Assembly: GCA_020058315.1 (NCBI GenBank)
Contig: JAGVEK010000061.1
Location: 1 to 8,815, forward strand
Length of the DNA: 8,815 nt
Reading direction: 5' to 3'
DNA from: Candidatus Zixiibacteriota bacterium
GTDB lineage: Bacteria; Zixibacteria; MSB-5A5; WJJR01
Position 1 is the first letter of the stretch. Each line of letters begins with the position of its first letter. Position numbers and translations under genes: made by a program. The notes under the pieces are model-generated. The model was given only the letters and a program-made list of their open reading frames with translations, made no database searches and was not told the origin of the DNA. This document shows, piece by piece, positions 1 to 5,559 of the stretch.

Positions 1-131
1 ATGAGCTCGGCTAGCAAGACGAGCTGAGAGCTTGCCGAAGCCTGGTCTACGCCCGCCATAGCGCCCAGGTAGAGAATACGAGCGGTGGGGCTAGGCTCCG
101 CGATTGCGGAGCGCGATGCAGCCGTGGACGT
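1..131. other. Left-edge stretch without a supportable gene
   Basis: No coding region can be supported here. On the + strand all three frames meet a stop early (2-4, 12-14 and 25-27), so an upstream + gene could end at one of these, with too little left to identify it. Small inverted repeats are visible: AGCTCG at 4-9 against CGAGCT at 20-25, and GCTCCGC at 95-101 against GCGGAGC at 106-112 around a GATT loop. The second is a compact 7-bp hairpin without a following T-run. I see no tRNA-like T-loop or other recognisable RNA gene. The stretch could be the 3' untranslated end of an upstream transcript or a small RNA ending at the terminator at 132-183. Confidence 0.4.
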
Positions 132-183
132 AGAGGCAGCTCTGGACAAGTGAGCGAGTGTCCAGAGGTGCCTCTTTTATTTT
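132..183 (+). terminator. Strong rho-independent terminator
   Basis: AGAGGCA (132-138) pairs with TGCCTCT (169-175), and CTCTGGACA (140-148) pairs with TGTCCAGAG (159-167). Only a single G/G mismatch (139/168) lies between the two helices, and a 10-base loop (149-158) closes the stem. The stem is followed at once by the T-rich run TTTTATTTT (175-183), so it acts on + strand transcription. There is no matching T-run on the other side, so I read it as one-directional. It would end transcription of a gene or RNA lying to the left and insulate the methyltransferase-terminase block. The packaging genes must therefore have their own promoter or depend on antitermination; I could not find a convincing promoter between 183 and 245. 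Confidence 0.85.
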
Positions 184-244
184 GGGCCCTCTTGGACAGG
201 CGCACATGTGGCCTGCGGCATGGCAGCACAACCAGGAGGACCAG

Positions 245-1519
245 ATGCAAATCCGCCGTATCCAAATTCGCTCCATCAACCCTGCCCCCTACAACCCCCG
301 CCAGGACCTTCAGCCCGGTGATCCCGCCTACGAACGGCTCAAGCAGAGCCTGACGCAGTTTGGCTACGTGGAGCCGCTGGTGTGGAATCAGCGGACCGGC
401 CATCTGGTCGGCGGTCACCAGCGCTTGAAGGTGCTCCTCGAGCAAGGCGTCCAAGAGGTGGACGTCAGTGTTGTGGACTTGCCTCTCGAGCAGGAGAAAG
501 CCCTTAACATCGCCCTGAACAAGATTCAGGGCGATTGGGACGAGGCGAAGCTCGCCACCCTCTTGCAGGAACTCGCCCAGGTTCCAGAGTTTGACGTCGG
601 CCTGACCGGCTTCGAGCCACCCGAGATCAGCGAGCTCCTCGATCGGCAGCAGGAACTGCCTGAGGACGACTTCGATGTCGAGGCGGCGGTTGCAGCCATC
701 GAGCAACCGATTACCCAGCCAGGCGATCTCATCGAACTGGGCGCACACCGGCTGCTCTGCGGCGACGCAGGGAATCCTGCGCACCTCCGCCAGCTCCTCA
801 CCGACCAGGTGGTCGATCTGTTGCACTGCGATTTTCCGTATAACGTGAACTACATGGGGGGTGCGCGACCGAATCCAAACACCCGCCCGAAGAAATCACG
901 ACACTGGGACCGTATCTACTCAGACGATATGCCCCAGGCCGACTATGAGGCGTGGATGCGGCAGGTGTTCGCCACCCTCACGCCTCACCTGAAGCCCGGG
1001 GCCGCGATCTACGTTTGGCAGGGGCATCGCCAGTTTCCCCCGATGTACCAGATTCTCCTAGAGCTGGGGTTCCACGTCAGCTGTGTCCTCTGCTGGATGA
1101 AGGAGTCGGCGGCGATCAGCTACGCGGACTATTCATTTCAGACCGAACAGTGTCTGTACGGCTGGTTGAAAGGCGCTGCACACTACTGGGTGGGGCCGCC
1201 ACTTGAACCTAATCTGTGGCAGGTCAAACGAGATCCGACGAAGTCGTACATCCATCCAACGCAGAAACCCATCGCCTTGGCCCAGCGGGCGATCCGCAAC
1301 AGCTCCCAGCGCGGCGAAGTGGTGCTGGATGTGTTTCTCGGCTCCGGCTCTACGTTGATGGCGGCCGAGAGCCTTGAGCGGCGCTGCTATGGTCTGGAGA
1401 TCGACGCGCGCTACTGCGATGCCATCGTGCGGCGCTACCTCGCCTTCGTGGGCAAGGAGCGAGTCTCAGCAGAGATCCGGGCGCGGTACGGCCAGGAGGC
1501 CTCCCATGAGCACGCCTGA
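245..1519 (+). CDS. ParB/Srx-like domain fused to N6/N4 DNA methyltransferase
   Basis: A 424-residue two-domain protein. Residues about 1-110 form a ParB/sulfiredoxin-like domain with the core motif GGHQRLK (56-62). Residues about 155-405 form an S-adenosylmethionine-dependent methyltransferase acting on adenine or cytosine amino groups. Its order is motif IV (DFPY, 196-199), a variable target-recognition region, HPTQKP (337-342), then the AdoMet motif DVFLGSGST (362-370), as in beta-class enzymes. Motif IV is normally DPPY; here the second residue is Phe. The start at 245 is chosen because AGGAGG (234-239) lies 5 bases upstream; an in-frame ATG at 158 falls inside the terminator stem-loop. 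Such fusions are common beside phage terminases, where methylation may protect phage DNA or mark it for packaging. The stop overlaps the next gene's start by 14 bases. The target sequence cannot be read from the protein. Confidence 0.9.
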   Translation: MQIRRIQIRSINPAPYNPRQDLQPGDPAYERLKQSLTQFGYVEPLVWNQRTGHLVGGHQRLKVLLEQGVQEVDVSVVDLPLEQEKALNIALNKIQGDWDEAKLATLLQELAQVPEFDVGLTGFEPPEISELLDRQQELPEDDFDVEAAVAAIEQPITQPGDLIELGAHRLLCGDAGNPAHLRQLLTDQVVDLLHCDFPYNVNYMGGARPNPNTRPKKSRHWDRIYSDDMPQADYEAWMRQVFATLTPHLKPGAAIYVWQGHRQFPPMYQILLELGFHVSCVLCWMKESAAISYADYSFQTEQCLYGWLKGAAHYWVGPPLEPNLWQVKRDPTKSYIHPTQKPIALAQRAIRNSSQRGEVVLDVFLGSGSTLMAAESLERRCYGLEIDARYCDAIVRRYLAFVGKERVSAEIRARYGQEASHEHA

Positions 1520-2198
1520 GCCGGCGGCCCCGCTGGCGGAGCAACCTGCGATTGCGATCATCCAACAGCTCAAAGACGGCCTGCTCTCGCCAAAAACACT
1601 GGTGAAGGATCAGCGTCAGCGCTGCGTGGAGGCGCTAGTCCTGGAGGGCTACGCCTACAGCCACATGGCGCAGGTCTTCCACTGTAGCGAGAAGACCATC
1701 CAGCGCGATCTGGTCGAGCTCCGTGCCCGGAATGCCGCCGCCCCGCCAAGCCCCGAGCTCGCGAAGCAGTTGATCGGGGATTATCTGAGTAAGACGGAGG
1801 CGCACCATGCCCACCTCATGCGCCTTGCCCGCACGAAGGAGGCCTCGGTGGCAGAACGCGCCCAAGCGGAGGCTTTGGCCGCGAAAGTCCTCACCGACCG
1901 CTTCGACCGCCTCCAGTCCCTTGGCTATCTACCGCAGCGACCGCAGCAGGTCATGGGGGACTTTATCCACCGGGTAGAGGGTGAAGGAGGCGCTGAGCTC
2001 ACACTCGAAGGCACCGAACAGATCCTTACTGAGATCGAAACGGTGGGCCAAGAGACTGGCCTCGAGCCGCAGGTGGCCGAGCAGGTCACAGTGCTCCGGC
2101 AACGGCTGGAGCAGGCCAAGATCCACCAAGAGGCCCAGCGCTTGCTGACCGAGCAGCAGAAGGCGGCTGAGTCGCCGGAGGCTTCCAATGGCACCTAG
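1506..2198 (+). CDS. Probable phage terminase small subunit (HTH protein)
   Basis: A 230-residue mostly helical protein. Residues about 46-70 (YAYSHMAQVFHCSEKTIQRDL) fit a helix-turn-helix of the sigma-factor/transposase type. Residues 95-140 are helical and charged, and 190-222 look like a coiled coil rich in Gln, Glu and Leu. Terminase small subunits bind the phage packaging site through an N-terminal HTH, oligomerise through central helices and contact the large subunit through the C-terminus; this layout fits. I infer the role mainly from position: the gene overlaps the methyltransferase upstream and the large terminase downstream (11 bases). The start at 1506 has AGGAGG at 1494-1499, 6 bases away. 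An upstream in-frame ATG (1374) lies inside the methyltransferase and has no such support. A plain HTH regulator is the alternative. Confidence 0.72.
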   Translation: MSTPEPAAPLAEQPAIAIIQQLKDGLLSPKTLVKDQRQRCVEALVLEGYAYSHMAQVFHCSEKTIQRDLVELRARNAAAPPSPELAKQLIGDYLSKTEAHHAHLMRLARTKEASVAERAQAEALAAKVLTDRFDRLQSLGYLPQRPQQVMGDFIHRVEGEGGAELTLEGTEQILTEIETVGQETGLEPQVAEQVTVLRQRLEQAKIHQEAQRLLTEQQKAAESPEASNGT

Positions 2199-3798
2199 CC
2201 TGGCCGCGCAAGCCAGCCAGCTTCGGCGCGCCCACGGTCAGCGGTCGCTCGTGGCCTTTGCAAAGCTCTACCTCGCCCCGCATCTGCACCAGGCGCCGTC
2301 TGCGGCGCACCTCGCAATCTACAGCCTGCTTGAAGGCTTGCTGAAGCAGCGGGGCCAGCGGCTGGCTATTGCGGCACCCCGGGAGTTTGGCAAGTCCACG
2401 ATGGTCACCTTGGCGTACGTCCTCTACGGGATCTGCTACCACCAGGAGCAGTTCATCGTGCTGCTCTCGGCGACCGCCTCGCAAGCGACCCAGTGTCTGG
2501 AGAACGTCAAGAAGGAGCTGACCGACAATCAGAAGCTGTTGATGGACTTTCCGGAGCTGGCCGGTCCCAAACCCAGCCCCTGGACCCGCGCCGAATTGGA
2601 AACGCCCACCCATATCCGACTGCTCGCCCTGGGCACTGGCCAGCGCATCCGGGGCCGCAAGTTTGGCCGCCACCGGCCCACCTTGGTGATTGCGGATGAC
2701 CTGGAGAACGCCGAGAACAGCTTCTCCCTGGAGTTGCGGGACCAGCTTCGAGACTGGTTCACGCGGTCCATCTTGAAGGCGGGGAGTGCGGACACGAACT
2801 TCCTGTTTCTCGGTACCCTGTATCACCCCTACTGCCTGCTCGCGGAGTATGTCGACGGCCAGCAACACCTGGAGTGGCTCAAGCGAGTCTACAAGGCCAT
2901 CCTTGCCTGGCCGCACCACACCGAGCTCTGGAGCCAATGGTCGCGCATCTACAACAGCCAGGAGGCGTGGGAGGCCGCGTACGGGCCGCAGGCCGCGCGG
3001 GCGTTCTACACGGCGCATCAGGCGGCGATGGATGAGGGGGTACAGCTGCTCTGGACGGCGCGGTGGTCGTTCTACCGGCTGATGGAGCAGTACGAGGATG
3101 ACCCGATCAGCTTCAACAGCGAACTACAGAACGAACCGATCAATCCCCGTGACTGCATCTTCAACGTGGAGGAGTTCACCTACTGGGATGCGCAGTACGT
3201 CTCCAAGGAGGCGCTGATTCGAGCGTTGGGTGATGAAGTCGAGTTCTACGGCGCCTGCGACCCCAGCCTTGGCCAGGACACGATGCGTGGGGACTACACA
3301 GCCATCGTGATCCTGGCGAGAGACCGGCGCACCAAGTCCATGTACGTGGTGGAGGCCGACCTCCAGCGCTATACGCCAACCCAGACCATTGAGGCCATTT
3401 TCGCCTACTACCAGCGGTACCGCTTCGAGCGCTTCGCCATCGAAACCAATCAGTTCCAGGAGCTCCTGGCGCAGGAAGTGGAGCGGCGGGGTCGTGAGCT
3501 GGGCCAGTACCCGCCGATTGAGCGGGTCAAACATACCTCCGAGTCCAAGGTCAGGCGCATCCAGTCGCTGCACCCGTGGTTGAAGGGCGGGGCAGTCCAG
3601 ATGTGCCGCAAGCACACGCTGCTGCTTGAGCAATGCCGGTTCTTCCCGAAGGGTAAGCATGATGACGGCCCGGATGCCCTGGAGATGGCCGTCCGAGCCG
3701 CCGAGCAGGGCGGTTGCACCCCCATGCTTCATGTGATCAACTTGAACGATCTGGACCGGGATGCAGACGGTGACGCTCACTGGATACCTCTGGACTAA
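2188..3798 (+). CDS. terL: Phage terminase large subunit (packaging ATPase-nuclease)
   Basis: A 536-residue protein, of usual TerL length, that should pump phage DNA into the prohead and cut it. The N-terminal ATPase has the Walker A-like motif APREFGKST (63-71), Walker B TLVIADDLE (165-173, catalytic Glu 173) and a coupling-type motif LFLGTLYHP (206-214). The linker carries the family-typical FNSELQNEPI (309-318). The C-terminal RNase H-like nuclease shows three acidic sites: Asp358 in GACDPSLG, Glu419 in FAIETN, and the Asp cluster in HDDGPDALEM (491-500). All catalytic positions appear intact, so this is probably a working enzyme and not a decayed relic. GGAGG (2177-2181) lies 6 bases before the ATG, and the 11-base overlap with the preceding gene suggests coupled translation. 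No portal gene follows, which is unusual. Confidence 0.93.
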   Translation: MAPSLAAQASQLRRAHGQRSLVAFAKLYLAPHLHQAPSAAHLAIYSLLEGLLKQRGQRLAIAAPREFGKSTMVTLAYVLYGICYHQEQFIVLLSATASQATQCLENVKKELTDNQKLLMDFPELAGPKPSPWTRAELETPTHIRLLALGTGQRIRGRKFGRHRPTLVIADDLENAENSFSLELRDQLRDWFTRSILKAGSADTNFLFLGTLYHPYCLLAEYVDGQQHLEWLKRVYKAILAWPHHTELWSQWSRIYNSQEAWEAAYGPQAARAFYTAHQAAMDEGVQLLWTARWSFYRLMEQYEDDPISFNSELQNEPINPRDCIFNVEEFTYWDAQYVSKEALIRALGDEVEFYGACDPSLGQDTMRGDYTAIVILARDRRTKSMYVVEADLQRYTPTQTIEAIFAYYQRYRFERFAIETNQFQELLAQEVERRGRELGQYPPIERVKHTSESKVRRIQSLHPWLKGGAVQMCRKHTLLLEQCRFFPKGKHDDGPDALEMAVRAAEQGGCTPMLHVINLNDLDRDADGDAHWIPLD

Positions 3799-3896
3799 GT
3801 CTCCCTCCTACAACGTTCGGTGTACCTCGGCCACCGCGTGGTGCTCGCCTGCCGCGAGTCCTTGCTCTGAGAGCGAACAGGGCATATCAAAACAAA
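3799..3896. other. Junction between packaging block and defence operon
   Basis: A noncoding stretch after terL. It is GC-rich up to about 3880 and then turns sharply AT-rich. It contains a 5-bp hairpin CTCGC (3844-3848) / GCGAG (3854-3858) and an odd palindrome GCTCT-G-AGAGC (3864-3874). Neither is followed by a T-run, so I do not call a terminator, and some read-through from terL into the downstream operon is possible. No tRNA, integrase site or clear direct repeat that would mark an insertion boundary is visible. Confidence 0.5.
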
Positions 3897-3912
3897 TCAA
3901 CTATTTTGTTGA
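3897..3912. promoter_or_regulatory. Candidate operator dyad overlapping the -35 box
   Basis: TCAAC (3897-3901) and GTTGA (3908-3912) form a perfect inverted repeat around a 6-base A/T-only spacer. Its right arm covers the first bases of the TTGACA box, so a bound protein would block RNA polymerase. The HTH domain of the ParA protein encoded just downstream is a natural candidate repressor, but nothing in the sequence proves which protein binds. Confidence 0.45.
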
Positions 3913-3937
3913 CAAAGTACACGATATAGCCTATTAT
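3909..3937 (+). promoter_or_regulatory. Sigma70-type promoter for the parA-qat operon
   Basis: TTGACA (3909-3914) matches the -35 consensus exactly. After a 17-base spacer comes TATTAT (3932-3937), one base away from the -10 consensus TATAAT. Transcription should start near 3944-3945, leaving a leader of about 26 bases before the parA ATG. This is the only clear promoter upstream of the genes from 3971 to the right edge, and it sits in a local AT-rich island of about 75 bases. Two dyads overlap it, which suggests a strong promoter that is normally held down. Confidence 0.8.
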
Positions 3938-3955
3938 GTGTGCGATTAGCACATA
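3935..3955. promoter_or_regulatory. Candidate operator dyad over the -10 box and start site
   Basis: TATGTG (3935-3940) and CACATA (3950-3955) form a perfect 6-bp inverted repeat with a 9-base spacer. A second register, TGTGC (3939-3943) / GCACA (3949-3953), also pairs. The dyad covers the end of the -10 box and the predicted transcription start, a classic repressor position. Its centre lies about 41 bases from that of the dyad at 3897-3912, close to four helical turns, so two dimers could bind the same DNA face. The half-sites differ in sequence from the upstream dyad. Confidence 0.45.
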
Positions 3956-3970
3956 CAAGTGGAGGCACAC

Positions 3971-5047
3971 ATGGATAGAGAGCAGTTGGTTGGCGTCGCG
4001 GAAATCGCTGAGTTTGCGAAAGTTACGAAGCAGGCCATCGTCAATTGGCGCGTTCGGTACGACGACTTTCCCAAGCCAGTTCAGGAGCTGCACAGCGGTC
4101 CGGTGTGGGAGCGAGAGAAAGTCGAAGCCTGGGTTAAGAGCTTCCAGCGCAAGCAGACCCACGTGATCTCGTTCATCAACCTTAAGGGAGGCGTCGGAAA
4201 GACCACCACAGCAGTGGCAGTTGCAGAGATCCTGGCGCACGAAGACCGCAAGCACGTACTCCTCGTCGACCTTGACCCACAAACCAACGCCACCGTCACC
4301 CTGATCTCGGAAAAGCAGTGGGCCGAGATGGACGCTGCCGGTCGCACGGTGGCGCAGCTCTTCGCCGATCGGCTCAGCCCACACGAACCGGCCAGGTTTG
4401 ACATCGAAAGCGCCATCGCACGTCAGGTCTCGACTATCAGTGATGGGATCCCTCGGCTCGACCTGCTCCCATCGAGCATCCGGCTGATTGATCTGCAGGA
4501 TCGCATCCCGATGATTGCGCTCTCCGGCAATTTCACCACGAGTCCTCTGGAAATCCTGCGCACTGCTCTGGATCCCGTTCTTGAGCGCTACGACTACGTA
4601 GTGATCGACTGCCCGCCGAGCCTTGGGACCGTGACGAAGAACGGCCTTCGTATCTCCACGGGTTACGTCATTCCAACGATTCCAGATATTCTCTCGACGT
4701 GGGGCATCTACCAGATTGTGGACAATATCGCTCAATTCGCCAACGATACCCAACGACCGATACCCGCGCTCGGTATCGTCGCAACCAAGGTCCAGGCCAA
4801 CAATCTCCACGCACGCGTTATCGAGGACCTCAGGAACAAACGGCTTGGGCGTTTTCGCGAGAATGGCACTCTGTCCCAACCGCCGCTCTTTTCCAATACC
4901 ATTCCGCAGACCGTTGCTGTAGGGAGGGGAGCGGATGTCGAGGCCGACATTCACACGTTGAAAGGGAAATATGGCGCCGCCTACGATAGCCTCCGCGGCC
5001 TGACTCAGGAGATCAAGCTCATATGCGAAGAAAAAAGACCTTCTTAA
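3971..5047 (+). CDS. ParA-family ATPase with N-terminal HTH
   Basis: A 358-residue protein. Residues about 1-60 look like a winged or AlpA/MerR-like DNA-binding domain (VAEIAEFAKVTKQAIVNWR, 9-27). The rest is a ParA/MinD-type ATPase with deviant Walker A KGGVGKTT (72-79, signature Lys72), the A' motif DLDPQTNAT (100-108) and Walker B-like IDCPPSLG (212-219). ParA ATPases move plasmids or other cargo over the nucleoid and, when they carry an HTH, often repress their own promoter. The start at 3971 is chosen because GGAGG (3961-3965) lies 5 bases upstream; an in-frame GTG at 3959 overlaps that site. No classical ParB gene lies nearby. The gene overlaps the next by 25 bases and leads the operon that contains qatABC. 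It may be a regulator, a partition protein or an added defence component. Confidence 0.9.
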   Translation: MDREQLVGVAEIAEFAKVTKQAIVNWRVRYDDFPKPVQELHSGPVWEREKVEAWVKSFQRKQTHVISFINLKGGVGKTTTAVAVAEILAHEDRKHVLLVDLDPQTNATVTLISEKQWAEMDAAGRTVAQLFADRLSPHEPARFDIESAIARQVSTISDGIPRLDLLPSSIRLIDLQDRIPMIALSGNFTTSPLEILRTALDPVLERYDYVVIDCPPSLGTVTKNGLRISTGYVIPTIPDILSTWGIYQIVDNIAQFANDTQRPIPALGIVATKVQANNLHARVIEDLRNKRLGRFRENGTLSQPPLFSNTIPQTVAVGRGADVEADIHTLKGKYGAAYDSLRGLTQEIKLICEEKRPS

Positions 5048-5430
5048 CCCTGCTTCGCCGACTCGTCGCCTTGCTCGAAGAGGAAGCGGCTCGCAATTCC
5101 GACTTCGCTACCCGCCTCGAAGGGGTGCTGAGCTCGCCTAGCCAAGGCATGGTTACCAAGAAGAGGAGTCGTGCGCCGAAGGCTCTGAAGCAACTCCCCG
5201 ACATTTACGCCGAATCCAAGAGGCGCGGCGAAGCAGAATTTCGTCTGTGGCTGCGCGATCAGCCGATCGAGATCCTACGCGCCGTGATCCGGAGGCACGA
5301 CCTCGACGCCGCCCGACGCACTCATAAGTGGACAGATCCAGAAAAACTGAGCGCCTTCGTTGCGGAGCAGCTGCAGGCACGGCTCGCCCGGGGCTCCAGC
5401 TTCCTGCGCGGCGGGGAGGCACAGAGATGA
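5023..5430 (+). CDS. Small basic protein downstream of parA, function unknown
   Basis: A 135-residue protein I cannot assign to a named family. The N-terminus (1-25) is a basic then acidic amphipathic helix. Residues 43-56 are a basic linker (KKRSRAPKALK). The C-terminal part (about 65-128) is helical, with a Trp-Leu pair at 76-77, HKWTDPEKL (101-109) and a basic end. The last part recalls SAP or Rho-N-like helix-extension-helix DNA-binding folds, but only weakly. The start at 5023 overlaps parA by 25 bases and has AGGAG at 5007-5011, 11 bases away, so translation is probably coupled to parA. Small basic proteins encoded directly behind parA are often centromere-binding partners; that is the leading inference here. 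Its coupling to the qat genes is a position-based inference. Confidence 0.75.
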   Translation: MRRKKTFLTLLRRLVALLEEEAARNSDFATRLEGVLSSPSQGMVTKKRSRAPKALKQLPDIYAESKRRGEAEFRLWLRDQPIEILRAVIRRHDLDAARRTHKWTDPEKLSAFVAEQLQARLARGSSFLRGGEAQR

Positions 5431-5528
5431 ACCTGAGCCTTCGCGATGTCGGCGCCGAACAGCGCGCTGAAGCTGACGAGGCCCCTGAGAGTGCTGCAGC
5501 TACTGGTGCAAATATCCCACACATTTAG
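5427..5528 (+). CDS. Possible 33-residue microprotein between parA block and qatA
   Basis: A short reading frame starts with an ATGA overlap on the stop of the preceding gene. A very strong ribosome binding site, GGGGAGG (5413-5419), lies 7 bases before its ATG, better than that of most genes here. The product is acidic and Ala/Glu-rich (MNLSLRDVGA, then EQRAEADEAPE) with no membrane segment or known motif. The overlap and ribosome binding site argue for real translation. The length and biased composition argue for a truncated gene remnant or a leader whose translation links the parA pair to qatA, 31 bases further on. Confidence 0.4.
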   Translation: MNLSLRDVGAEQRAEADEAPESAAATGANIPHI

Positions 5529-5559
5529 CTCCATAGCGAGGTAAAGGGAACATTGTCAT

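Noticed and set aside
192..220. Promoter for the methyltransferase gene (TTGGAC at 192-197)
   Set aside because: No -10-like hexamer is found at the proper spacing; the region is GC-rich.
47..826. Long open frame on the minus strand (259 codons)
   Set aside because: It lies opposite the ParB-methyltransferase gene, crosses the terminator hairpin, and its translation has no recognisable motif; it is an antisense shadow of high-GC coding DNA.
245..1519. The ParB-like domain protein as the ParB partner of the ParA at 3971
   Set aside because: It is fused to a methyltransferase, lacks the central HTH of partition ParB proteins, lies in a separate transcription block and fits the common phage fusion beside terminase.
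2086..3018. Minus-strand open frame of 310 codons opposite terL
   Set aside because: terL has clear motifs and a ribosome binding site; the minus frame gives low-complexity Arg/Gly/Leu-rich sequence without motifs.
3844..3874. Terminator after terL
   Set aside because: Small hairpins are present but stems are only 5 bp and no T-run follows.
3761..3949. Short + frame spanning the terL end and the junction
   Set aside because: It overlaps the promoter and both dyads, has no ribosome binding site, and its product is unremarkable.
3887..4954. Minus-strand open frame of 355 codons opposite parA
   Set aside because: It is the complement of a ParA gene with intact motifs, and its end runs into the parA promoter region.
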